35,866 bases of DNA from contig CALFAM010000199.1 in NCBI GenBank assembly GCA_937948815.1, positions 1 through 35,866 of the forward strand, given 5' to 3'. The notes beneath the pieces are model-generated. The model had not been told where the DNA came from, did not search any database, and saw only the letters and a program-made list of their open reading frames with translations. Position numbers and translations under genes: made by a program. This DNA comes from an uncultured bacterium. Lineage in GTDB: Bacteria; Acidobacteriota; Thermoanaerobaculia; Multivoradales; J023. Below, one piece after another: positions 9,104 through 17,620 of this stretch (position 1 is the stretch's first letter; each line of letters begins with the position of its first letter).

Positions 9104-10720
9104 ATGCTCTTCGAGCACGCTTCCTACGCCTTTCCGAGTGAGTGGATCATTCTGCTCGACGCCCTGCTGACCCTGGCCGTCGCGCTCCTCCTCTGGCTCC
9201 GCCCGCAGATGCTGGCACGCCCAGCGCGCGCGCTCGGCCGTCGCGCACGACGCCTGGCGCTGGGTCCACGATCGTCCCTTGTGGCACTCTTGGTCCTGGG
9301 TGCTGCCGGCACAGGCGTCTTGATCGCCATCCACGGCCCACCGCTGGCACGCATTCCAGACGAGAAGAGCTACCTACTGGCCGCCGACACGTTCGCTCAT
9401 GGGCGTCTGGCCAACCCTTCTCACCCCGCGCACGAGCACTTCGTCACCGCGCACGTGCTGCACGAACCGATTTACGCCTCTAAGTACCCACCCGCTCAGG
9501 GCATGCTGTTGGCACTCGGCCAAGGGCTCACCGGACACCCGGCCGCAGGATTGGTGCTGTCCAGCGCCTTGCTGTGCTGGGCGATCGGCTGGGCGCTCGC
9601 CGCGACTCTGCCGGCGCCGTGGCCACTGATCGGCGGGCTCCTGGCCCTGCTTCGCTTCGCGGTCGGTAGCTACTGGAACCAGAGCTACTGGGGCGGCAGC
9701 ATTGCCGCCATCGGTGGCGCGTTGGTCCTCGGCGCACTGCTGCGCCTGCCCACGCGGGCGGAAGCCAGCCGCGCGGAAACCAGCCGCGCGCGAATCGGCC
9801 ATGCGCTATTTCTGGTCACTGGCCTGGCACTGCTCGCCCACAGCCGCCCCGTCGAGGGGCTCAGCTTCGCGATCGGTGCCGCGGGCATCCTCTTCTGGAG
9901 CTGGTCACGATGCCGCCCGACCCGTGGCGTCTTGCTGACCCTCGTCTTCGGGAATGTGCTGATCATCGCTTCCATCGTCGGCTACAACCTCGGTGTCACG
10001 GGCCGAGCCCTGACGTTTCCCCACCAGCTTCACGCATCCCAATTTCCCGAGTACGTTCACTTCGTCTGGCAGCTCGGCCCGGGCTGGCCCGCCGAAACCG
10101 CTGCCCTGTGGGGCCGCAAGCTCGCGTTCACCTTCTACTTCTTCCTCGGCACCGGACCGATTCTCGCCTTGCTGCTGATGTCACGCACGGTGATCCAGGA
10201 CCGCGCGGCGCGCATTGCCATCATCCTCAGCTTCATGACTTTGTTGGCGCTAATGCCGATCCGGCCCTATCACGCGCATTACCCAGCGCCGCTCGCCGCC
10301 GCCCTGGTGCTTCTCGCCGTGCTCGCCCTGCGCGCCCTGGCGACGTGTCGGTGGCGTGGCCACCTGATCGGTCCAGCCGCGGTGACCGCCATCTTCGCGA
10401 TCCAGCTCGCCAGCTTCCTCCACCAGACTCCTGCCCACCGACCGGATGCGACGGACTGGGCACGGCAACGCGCCGAGATCCACCAGCAGCTCCTGGCATC
10501 GCCCGGCCAAGATTTGCTCCTTGTCGACTACCCGAACGGACGGCCGGATAGCTGGGTATGGAACGACGCCGATCTCGACGCCAGCGAGGTGGTCTGGGCC
10601 GAGTCTCTCGGTGAGACCCGTGATCGTGAGCTGATCGCCCAATTTGCCAACCGGCGCGTATGGCGGATCGACGCCAGCTTCGGCCCCGAGCGCCCGCCCT
10701 TGCGCGAGATCCGCCCATGA
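9104..10720 (+). CDS. Multipass membrane protein, glycosyltransferase family 39-like
   Basis: 538 aa, many hydrophobic helices, GT-C-like first loop (IPDEKSYLLAADTFAHGRL...YASKYPPAQGMLLALG). Confidence 0.65.
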   Translation: MLFEHASYAFPSEWIILLDALLTLAVALLLWLRPQMLARPARALGRRARRLALGPRSSLVALLVLGAAGTGVLIAIHGPPLARIPDEKSYLLAADTFAHGRLANPSHPAHEHFVTAHVLHEPIYASKYPPAQGMLLALGQGLTGHPAAGLVLSSALLCWAIGWALAATLPAPWPLIGGLLALLRFAVGSYWNQSYWGGSIAAIGGALVLGALLRLPTRAEASRAETSRARIGHALFLVTGLALLAHSRPVEGLSFAIGAAGILFWSWSRCRPTRGVLLTLVFGNVLIIASIVGYNLGVTGRALTFPHQLHASQFPEYVHFVWQLGPGWPAETAALWGRKLAFTFYFFLGTGPILALLLMSRTVIQDRAARIAIILSFMTLLALMPIRPYHAHYPAPLAAALVLLAVLALRALATCRWRGHLIGPAAVTAIFAIQLASFLHQTPAHRPDATDWARQRAEIHQQLLASPGQDLLLVDYPNGRPDSWVWNDADLDASEVVWAESLGETRDRELIAQFANRRVWRIDASFGPERPPLREIRP

Positions 10721-10746
10721 GGCCCATTTCAGGCTAGCATCAGCGA

Positions 10747-11151
10747 GTGAGCGCCCCATCCCAGTCGACGACTCCGCCGGCCTTCGCCGACCTGCGTGCG
10801 CAAGAAGCAGCCCGTGCCCTCGAGCGCTTGCGCCACTTGGTGCGGGCCAGCGGCAGGACCCAGCGCAGCATCGAGGTCGAGAATGGATTCCAGCGGGGCT
10901 ACCTGAGCCAGGTGCTCAAGGGCAACATCACACTCACAGTCCGTCACCTCCTCGGCATTCTCGGCTCCCTGGACGTCAAGGCTTCGTCATTTTTTGGCCG
11001 CCTGGAAGAAGGCGATGGCTCATCGGCCCCGCCCGCTGGACTGCTCGAAATCCGCGAGCGCATGGCCCGATACGACGCTGCTTTCGAGCAACTCGCCGAA
11101 CGAGGACTCCTCGAAGCGCCCCTCGCGGGCGATTCGAAGAAGCAGGACTGA
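10747..11151 (+). CDS. XRE-type helix-turn-helix regulator
   Basis: GTG start; LERLRHLVRASGRTQRSIEVENGFQRGYLSQVLKGNITLTVRHLLGILGSLDVKASSFF matches an HTH fold. Confidence 0.75.
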   Translation: MSAPSQSTTPPAFADLRAQEAARALERLRHLVRASGRTQRSIEVENGFQRGYLSQVLKGNITLTVRHLLGILGSLDVKASSFFGRLEEGDGSSAPPAGLLEIRERMARYDAAFEQLAERGLLEAPLAGDSKKQD

Positions 11152-11379
11152 ACATCAGCCATGCCGCAATCAACAGCGCCTGACGCGAAGCCGCCAGAAT
11201 GGCACGCACCGGGAGTCCCCGGCCAAAGCGGCATCGCCCCACCGTCTTCTGTGCAGACGCAAGCCGCGGTTTCCAGCTCGCACTGTCGGCGGTCGAATGA
11301 CGTTCGGACCCATGAATCCCTGGACATCGCTGCGCGGTCGGTTCGCTCGACAAGACGACTTTTCGCGACCGCAGCAAAG

Positions 11380-11396
11380 CTGGCACGCCCTCTGCA
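11380..11396 (+). promoter_or_regulatory. Candidate sigma-54 (-24/-12) promoter
   Basis: CTGGCACGCCCTCTGCA against consensus YTGGCACGNNNNTTGCW; GG/GC spacing correct, one deviation in the -12 element. Confidence 0.5.
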
Positions 11397-11433
11397 TATG
11401 GAAGGACCGTCTCTACCTCCTCCTCCTCGACGG

Positions 11434-11454
11434 CGCCGGGCTTTTCGCCCGGCG
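11434..11454. other. GC-rich hairpin CGCCGGGC-TTTTC-GCCCGGCG in the rsgA leader
   Basis: Perfect 8-bp stem read directly; no following U-tract. Confidence 0.7.
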
Positions 11455-11516
11455 TCGGCACGTTTGGGCAAATGGATTCACGCCGCAAGGCACCCTAGTC
11501 TCCCCAGCGCCCACTG

Positions 11517-12788
11517 ATGCCCCGCCGATATCCCAAGAAGCGCGGCCGAGGCGAGGCGCGTCGGGCAGCCCGCCAGCTCCGTGGAAAGCTCGACCCATCC
11601 GAGGCGAGAGACGAGCATCCCGATGAGGCGGGCGACGGCACGCGCCAGCCTTCGCAGACAGACCCTGCAGCACCTCCCGCGGGCGACTTTAGTGGCGCTT
11701 CCAGCAGCGTCTCCGCCGAAGATCATCTCGACGATCACCTGCTCCAAGATCGGCGGCGCACGCCGTCCCGCCACGGCTCGCGCGACGCTGCACCTGTCGA
11801 ACCCACCTTCGCGGGTGACACGGTTCGCCGAGCCGGTCGCATCACCGGCAGCGCTTCGGGCTGCTGCTGGGTCACCCTTGAAGGTGAAACCCTGCTCTGC
11901 GCGCTGCCTTCCCGACTGGCGGCGCACCAACGCGAGATGGTCGCGGTGGGCGATCACGCGCGGATCTCTCAGGCTGAAGACAATGCTTGGTGGGTCACGG
12001 AGATTCTGCCGCGCAGTACCGAGCTGTCGCGCCCGGACCCGCACAATCCCCGGCTGCGACGCGTCCTCGCCGCCAACGTCGACTTGGTGGTGCACGTCGC
12101 TTCGGTGCGCAAGCCACCGCTGGTTCCCGCCCTCCTCGACCGCTTCCTGATCGCCATCGGGGAAAGCGGCGCCGAACCGGTGATCGTCATCAACAAATGC
12201 GACCTGCTGAGCACGGCTCCACCTCTCGGAAGGCTTCGGGCAACGCTCACCGGTCACGACGACGAGCTCGCCAGCGTCGAGCCGCACCGCCTCTCCGGCG
12301 TTCCGATCATCCTGTGTGCGGCAAAGACCGGCGGCGGTATCGATGCCTTGCGCGAGGCGCTCGCCGGCCGCACCGCCGTCCTCGCAGGCCACAGCGGCGT
12401 CGGCAAGTCGTCCCTGGTCAATGCGTTGGGCGGCGAAGGCCTCGCCGCGACCGGACAGGTGGCGGGTCATCGCCGCAGCCGGGGCCGGGGACGCCACACC
12501 ACGACCCGGGCCGCCATGCTGACACTCGACGACGGCATCGAGCTGATCGACACGCCGGGCATTCGTGAGCTCGGCCTGTGGCGATTCGACGCCACCGACC
12601 TCGATCGGCACTTTCCCGAGATCGCCGAGCTGGGCGCTCACTGCCGCTTCCGCAACTGCAGCCACAGCCACGAGCCGGCTTGCGCCGTCCAGGAAGCGGC
12701 GAGCACCGGAACGCTCGAGGCCGAGCGGCTCGACACCTACCACCGCATCCGCGCCTCGCTCGACGACGATCCCTTGCGCCCACGCTGA
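11517..12788 (+). CDS. rsgA: Ribosome small-subunit-dependent GTPase A
   Basis: Circularly permuted GTPase motifs: NKCD, GHSGVGKSSLVNAL, DTPGIRELGLW; C-terminal Cys/His zinc motif CRFRNCSHSHEPAC. Confidence 0.95.
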   Translation: MPRRYPKKRGRGEARRAARQLRGKLDPSEARDEHPDEAGDGTRQPSQTDPAAPPAGDFSGASSSVSAEDHLDDHLLQDRRRTPSRHGSRDAAPVEPTFAGDTVRRAGRITGSASGCCWVTLEGETLLCALPSRLAAHQREMVAVGDHARISQAEDNAWWVTEILPRSTELSRPDPHNPRLRRVLAANVDLVVHVASVRKPPLVPALLDRFLIAIGESGAEPVIVINKCDLLSTAPPLGRLRATLTGHDDELASVEPHRLSGVPIILCAAKTGGGIDALREALAGRTAVLAGHSGVGKSSLVNALGGEGLAATGQVAGHRRSRGRGRHTTTRAAMLTLDDGIELIDTPGIRELGLWRFDATDLDRHFPEIAELGAHCRFRNCSHSHEPACAVQEAASTGTLEAERLDTYHRIRASLDDDPLRPR

Positions 12789-12820
12789 TCGTGGCGGTCA
12801 TCGGCGAGTAGAATAGGGGC

Positions 12821-13597
12821 ATGCACACGCCTACACGCGGCTCGGTCGCCCTGGTCGACGACGAAGACCACATCCTGGAAACCGTTGGCTTCGCGCTCCG
12901 TCGCGAGGGCTACCGCGTCGACACCTACGGCGACGGCGAGGCTGCGTGGAACGCACTGTCGGATGCGCTACCCGATGTCGCCGTACTCGACATCACCATG
13001 CCGCGGATCGACGGACTGGAGCTCTGTCGCCGACTGCGCGGGGTGTCGGAATCCTTGCCGATCATCTTTCTGACCTCACGTGACGAGGAGTTCGACCGCG
13101 TGCTGGGTCTGGAGCTCGGCGCCGACGACTACCTGTGCAAGCCCTTCTCCATGCGCGAGCTGGTCGCGCGGGTCAAGGTGCTGTTTCGCCGCCTGGCGCT
13201 CAACCAGCACAATCCCGACTCTGACGAAGAAGTGCTGGCGGTCGGCGACCTGCGTCTCGACCTGCGCCGCTACACGGCCCAGTGGCTCGCCAATCCTTTG
13301 CCGTTGACGGTCACCGAGTTTCTGATCTTGCGCGCGTTGGTTCGCCATCCTGGTCACGTCAAGACCCGGGAACAGCTGGTCGAGGAAGGCTACCCGCACG
13401 ACACCTACGTCAGCGATCGCACCATCGACAGCCACATCAAGCGCTTGCGAAAGAAGCTGAACAACGCCGACCAGGGCTTTGATCGCATCGAGACCGTGTA
13501 CGGGCTCGGTTATCGCTACCGCCAGCCCGCTTCGGACGACGCTTCGGCGTCCGAAGCGGGAGCCAGCACCCAGCCGGTCGACGCCAAACGCCTATGA
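12821..13597 (+). CDS. OmpR/PhoB-family response regulator (ChvI-like)
   Basis: Receiver VALVDDEDHILETVGFALRREGYRV, DVAVLDITMPRIDGLEL; winged helix YVSDRTIDSHIKRLRKKLNNADQGFDRIETVYGLGYRY. Confidence 0.93.
   Translation: MHTPTRGSVALVDDEDHILETVGFALRREGYRVDTYGDGEAAWNALSDALPDVAVLDITMPRIDGLELCRRLRGVSESLPIIFLTSRDEEFDRVLGLELGADDYLCKPFSMRELVARVKVLFRRLALNQHNPDSDEEVLAVGDLRLDLRRYTAQWLANPLPLTVTEFLILRALVRHPGHVKTREQLVEEGYPHDTYVSDRTIDSHIKRLRKKLNNADQGFDRIETVYGLGYRYRQPASDDASASEAGASTQPVDAKRL
13526..13560. other. 13-bp perfect inverted repeat at the RR/HK junction
   Basis: CCCGCTTCGGACG-ACGCTTCGG-CGTCCGAAGCGGG. Confidence 0.92.
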
Positions 13598-15306
13598 GCA
13601 GCGTGGCCCGCGAGCCGGACTCGAGCCGGAGACTGTCGCGGGTCGGCGCGCCGAAGACGGCAATGGGCCGGGCGCTCGCCGCGATCACCCGTTTCGTGTC
13701 GCGCCTATCGATTCGGCTGCTCGCCTTCAACATCCTGCTCGTCTTCATGCCGGCGATCGGCATTCTGACGCTCGAGAGCTTCGAGGATCAGCTTCTAAGC
13801 GGGCAGGAACGGGCCATGGTTCAGCAGGGTCGCTTGCTCGCCGCTGCCCTGGGTGAGCGAGACATCCTCGACGCCGAGGAGGCCAAGCGCATCTTGGTCA
13901 ACCTCAACCAGCGGCAGGAGTACCGTCTGCGGGTCGTGTCGCCCAATGGAACCGTGGTCGCCGACTCCAGCAGCCTCGGACCACGACGCGAGGGCACGGC
14001 TGAGAGCACGACCGCGGCGACCTCCGAAGTGCGGGGTCGGCTCACGTACCGCATCGGTCTCTTCTTCTATCGGTTGATCGAGCGTGCGCTCGAATGGCCG
14101 ACTTCCAGCCCGCCCGTCGAGTCAGCGCCAGCGACCGCACCAGGCACCAGCGACCGCTTGCTGGCGCCGGAGGTTCGCCAGGCGCTCGCCGGTCGCTACG
14201 GCAGCGCGTCGCGGCCGTCACCGACGACCCGCTCGCTGGTCATGTTCAGCGCGCTGCCGGTGGAAAGTGAAGGCGTGGTCGTCGGCGCGGTCTTGGTGTC
14301 GCGATCGACCATCCGCATCTTGCAAGCGCTCTACGATTTTCGGACGGCGACGGTCGAAGTCATCCTGCTTTCGGTCGTGGTCGCCGCGGTTCTCTCGCTG
14401 CTGGTCTCCACCACCATCGCACGCCCCGTGCGCCGGCTGCAGCGCGACGCCCGTGCCCTGCTCGATCGCCGCGGCCGTCTGCGCCGCCCCTTCGAGCCCC
14501 TCGCCCGGCTCGACGAGATCGGCGACCTGTCGCGCGCCCTGGCACGGCTGACCCGCCGGCTCGAGAGCCACCAGAGCTTCATGGAATCGTTCGCGTCCGA
14601 CGTCTCCCATGAGTTCAAGAACCCCTTGGCGTCGATTCGCGGTGTGCTCGATGTGCTGCCGACGGTCGACGATCCCCGGGACCGCGCGCGCTTTCTGACC
14701 ATGGCCCTCGACGACGTCGCACGCCTGGAGCAGCTGCTCACCGCCGTTCGCGAGATCGCCGTCATCGACAGCCAGCTCGACCGTCAGGAGGTCGAGTCCG
14801 TCCCCTTGGCGACACTCGCGCGTGCCGCCATCGCGCGGCGGGCATTGACGGACAATGGCCACCAACCGCGCTTCAAGCTCGATGAGCATGTGTCGGCCGT
14901 GGCCGTGGCAGGTTCCTCGGTGCGCATGACACAGGTCATCGAAAACCTGCTCGACAACGCTGCCGGCTTCTCGCCTCCCGGCACAGAGGTCGATGTGACG
15001 ATCGATGACCACGGCGACCGCGCCACCCTCCGCGTGGCGGATCGCGGACCGGGCTTCCCGGTCAACAACCTCGAGCGCGTTTTCGACCGCTTCTTCAGCG
15101 ACCGGCCCGGCACGGTCAAGGGCGCAGGCGGCCACACCGGTCTCGGCCTGGCGATCGTCAAGTCGATCGTCGAGGGATACGGCGGCAACGTCCACGCCGC
15201 CAACCGCGAGGGCGGCGGTGCCGAGCTCACCGTCGAGCTGCCGATCGTCGCAGCATCGCAAGCAGAAGCCGAGGCATCGCTGAGCGCCCAGGAGAATTCC
15301 CGGTGA
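13594..15306 (+). CDS. Sensor histidine kinase with periplasmic sensor and HAMP-like region (ChvG-like)
   Basis: Two TM segments, H-box SDVSHEFKNPLASIRGVLD, N-box VIENLLDNAAGFSPPG, G-box DRGPGFP and GLGLAIVKSIVEGYGG; 4-bp ATGA overlap with the RR. Confidence 0.93.
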   Translation: MSSVAREPDSSRRLSRVGAPKTAMGRALAAITRFVSRLSIRLLAFNILLVFMPAIGILTLESFEDQLLSGQERAMVQQGRLLAAALGERDILDAEEAKRILVNLNQRQEYRLRVVSPNGTVVADSSSLGPRREGTAESTTAATSEVRGRLTYRIGLFFYRLIERALEWPTSSPPVESAPATAPGTSDRLLAPEVRQALAGRYGSASRPSPTTRSLVMFSALPVESEGVVVGAVLVSRSTIRILQALYDFRTATVEVILLSVVVAAVLSLLVSTTIARPVRRLQRDARALLDRRGRLRRPFEPLARLDEIGDLSRALARLTRRLESHQSFMESFASDVSHEFKNPLASIRGVLDVLPTVDDPRDRARFLTMALDDVARLEQLLTAVREIAVIDSQLDRQEVESVPLATLARAAIARRALTDNGHQPRFKLDEHVSAVAVAGSSVRMTQVIENLLDNAAGFSPPGTEVDVTIDDHGDRATLRVADRGPGFPVNNLERVFDRFFSDRPGTVKGAGGHTGLGLAIVKSIVEGYGGNVHAANREGGGAELTVELPIVAASQAEAEASLSAQENSR

Positions 15307-16127
15307 CCCAGCCGCGTTCGGCTGGCGAATCCTTCGTGTCCACGACGCCGGCAGCCGGCGATGCGTTCGACTCCTTGGCCGCGGACTACGACCAGGCTTT
15401 CACCCAAAGCATCACGGGCCGCGCCCAGCGCGAAGCCGTTCACCGCCGACTCGAGGCTCGTCTGGCCGTCGGCGATCGGGTTCTCGAGCTGGGCTGTGGG
15501 ACCGGCGAAGACGCGGTTTACCTGGCTCGGCGCGGCATGACCGTGCTGGCCACCGACCCCTCCGCGAAGATGCTCGAAGCCGCCCGGCGAAAAGCGACTG
15601 ATGCCGGCGTTGGTGAGGCCCTCGCGCTTCGGCGAATGGCCGCCGAGGGCCTGGCCGCGCTGCCGGACGATCACGCCTTCGACGCGGCCTTTTCCAACTT
15701 CGGCGCCCTCAACTGCGCGGCTGACCTGGCGCCGGTCGCCCGGGAGCTCGCGCGTCTGGTGCGCCCGGGCGGCGTGGTGATCCTCTGCTTGCTCGGCCGC
15801 TGGACAGCGTGGGAATGGCTGTGGTTCCTCCTGCACGGCCAGCCCCGGTCGGCCGTGCGGCGTCTGCGCCCCGGTGGCCTGCCATGGCGCGGAGCCCAGG
15901 TGCGCTATCCTCCTCTTCGGCAGGTTCGCCGTGCCTTCCGGCCCGCCTGGCGGCTAGTGCGCTCCGCCGGTGTCGGCACTTTCGTGCCACCGTCCTATGC
16001 CGAGCCCTGGGCCCGTCGTCACCCGCGCTTGGTGGCTACCCTGGCCCGGCTGGAACGGCGCACCGAGACCCTGTCGCCCGTCGTGCGCCTCGGCGACCAT
16101 GTTCTGCTCGAATTCGAACGCTCATGA
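15303..16127 (+). CDS. Class I SAM-dependent methyltransferase
   Basis: VLELGCGTGEDAVYLARRGMTVLATDPSAKMLEAA; GTGA overlap with the upstream HK. Confidence 0.88.
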   Translation: MTQPRSAGESFVSTTPAAGDAFDSLAADYDQAFTQSITGRAQREAVHRRLEARLAVGDRVLELGCGTGEDAVYLARRGMTVLATDPSAKMLEAARRKATDAGVGEALALRRMAAEGLAALPDDHAFDAAFSNFGALNCAADLAPVARELARLVRPGGVVILCLLGRWTAWEWLWFLLHGQPRSAVRRLRPGGLPWRGAQVRYPPLRQVRRAFRPAWRLVRSAGVGTFVPPSYAEPWARRHPRLVATLARLERRTETLSPVVRLGDHVLLEFERS

Positions 16128-17587
16128 CCAACACCTCACATCGCACGCCGCACGCCGACCCGCGTCCAGTGGTCGTGCTGTACAACCCGCGAGCGGTGTT
16201 TTTCACCATGCCCCTCGGGCTCGTCGCGGTCGGCTCGCACCTCGACCGTGAACGCTTCCGGGTCGTGTTGATCGACGGTCGCCTGGAAGACGATCCGGCC
16301 GCCGCGGTCACCGCGCACCTCGAGAATGCGGTCTGTGTCGGCATGAGCGTTCTGACCGGTGGGCCGATTCGCGATGCCGTCGAGGTCGCCCGCGCTGTCA
16401 AGCGCCACTGTGCCGACCACCGGCTCGCGGACGTGCCCGTGGTGTGGGGCGGCTGGCATGCCTCGATGTTCGGTCGCGAATGCCTCGACGAGCCAGCCAT
16501 CGACATCACCGTCCAGGGCCAGGGAGAGGCGACCTTCGCGGAGCTCGTCGACCGGCTGGTCGCGGGCGAGGATCTCGAAGGGCTGGCCGGCGTCACGTTT
16601 CGCCGCGACAGCGGCGAGGCGGTGCGGAATCCGCCGCGTGCCTTCATCGACAACCAGGCGTTTACCGAGCACGATTACACCCTGATCGACAGCGAGCAGT
16701 ACTTCGATCGAAAGGGCGAGCGACAGCTCGACTACATCTCGTCCCAGGGCTGTCCGTTCCGCTGTGCCTTCTGCGCAGATCCCTTCGTCTACGGGCGCAA
16801 GTGGTCCGGCCTCGATCCGGAGCGGGTGGGACGCGAGGTCGAAGCCTTGTGGCACGCCTATCGCTTCGACGACCTCTCGTTTCAGGACGAGACCTTCTTC
16901 GTCTACCCGCAACGTGTCGAAGCGATCGCCGATGAGCTGATCGCGCGTCGGCTTCCGATCAGCTGGGCCGCTACGCTTCGTGCCGACCAGGGCACGCGCC
17001 TGGGAGAGGGTGTCTTCGCGAAATGCTGCGAGAGTGGCATGCGGCGGGTGTTGGTGGGCGTCGAGTCCGGTTCGCAGGCGATGATGGACCGGATCAAGAA
17101 GGACATCAAGCTCGAGCAGGTCTTCGAAACCGCCGAGCTTTGCCTGCGTCATGACGTGGCGGTGATCTTCCCGTTCATCGTCGGTTTTCCCGACGAGCCT
17201 GAAGAGAGCGTCCAAGCCTCCCTGGACGTCGCCAAACGGCTGCGCGCCATGAGCCCCGAATTCCATACGCCCTTCTTCTACTTCAAGCCCTACCCGGGCT
17301 CCGCCATCACCGCCCAAGCCGTCGCCAACGGCTACAAGCTCCCCGTTTCCCTCGACGAGTGGGCCGACTTTGATTTCATCGGCTCCGCCGGCCCTTGGGT
17401 GTCCGCGGAGACCCACCGCCGCGTCGAGCGCTTCAAGTTCTACCAGCAGATGGCCTGGAACCGCGTTCCCTTCTGGCAACGCCCCGTCCAGCACCTTGCT
17501 CGCTGGCGCCTCGGGCGCGACGCCTACGCCTTCCCAGTCGAGAAGGTCGTCGGCCGCTGGCTCCGCCCCGCCGCCGAGCTGTCGTAG
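16124..17587 (+). CDS. Radical SAM protein with N-terminal B12-binding-like domain
   Basis: SSQGCPFRCAFCADPFVYGRKW (CxxxCxxC); N-terminal VVLYNP...GLVAVGSHL...VVWGGWHAS; ATGA overlap with the methyltransferase. Confidence 0.88.
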   Translation: MTNTSHRTPHADPRPVVVLYNPRAVFFTMPLGLVAVGSHLDRERFRVVLIDGRLEDDPAAAVTAHLENAVCVGMSVLTGGPIRDAVEVARAVKRHCADHRLADVPVVWGGWHASMFGRECLDEPAIDITVQGQGEATFAELVDRLVAGEDLEGLAGVTFRRDSGEAVRNPPRAFIDNQAFTEHDYTLIDSEQYFDRKGERQLDYISSQGCPFRCAFCADPFVYGRKWSGLDPERVGREVEALWHAYRFDDLSFQDETFFVYPQRVEAIADELIARRLPISWAATLRADQGTRLGEGVFAKCCESGMRRVLVGVESGSQAMMDRIKKDIKLEQVFETAELCLRHDVAVIFPFIVGFPDEPEESVQASLDVAKRLRAMSPEFHTPFFYFKPYPGSAITAQAVANGYKLPVSLDEWADFDFIGSAGPWVSAETHRRVERFKFYQQMAWNRVPFWQRPVQHLARWRLGRDAYAFPVEKVVGRWLRPAAELS

Positions 17588-17620
17588 GCCGGCAAGAACC
17601 ACGGTCTGCCGCGACGCCGC

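Noticed and set aside
12821-15306. Assignment as the proteobacterial dedicated sortase TCS (PdsR/PdsS)
   Set aside because: No sortase or sortase substrate nearby, and the HK sensor region looks closer to ChvG
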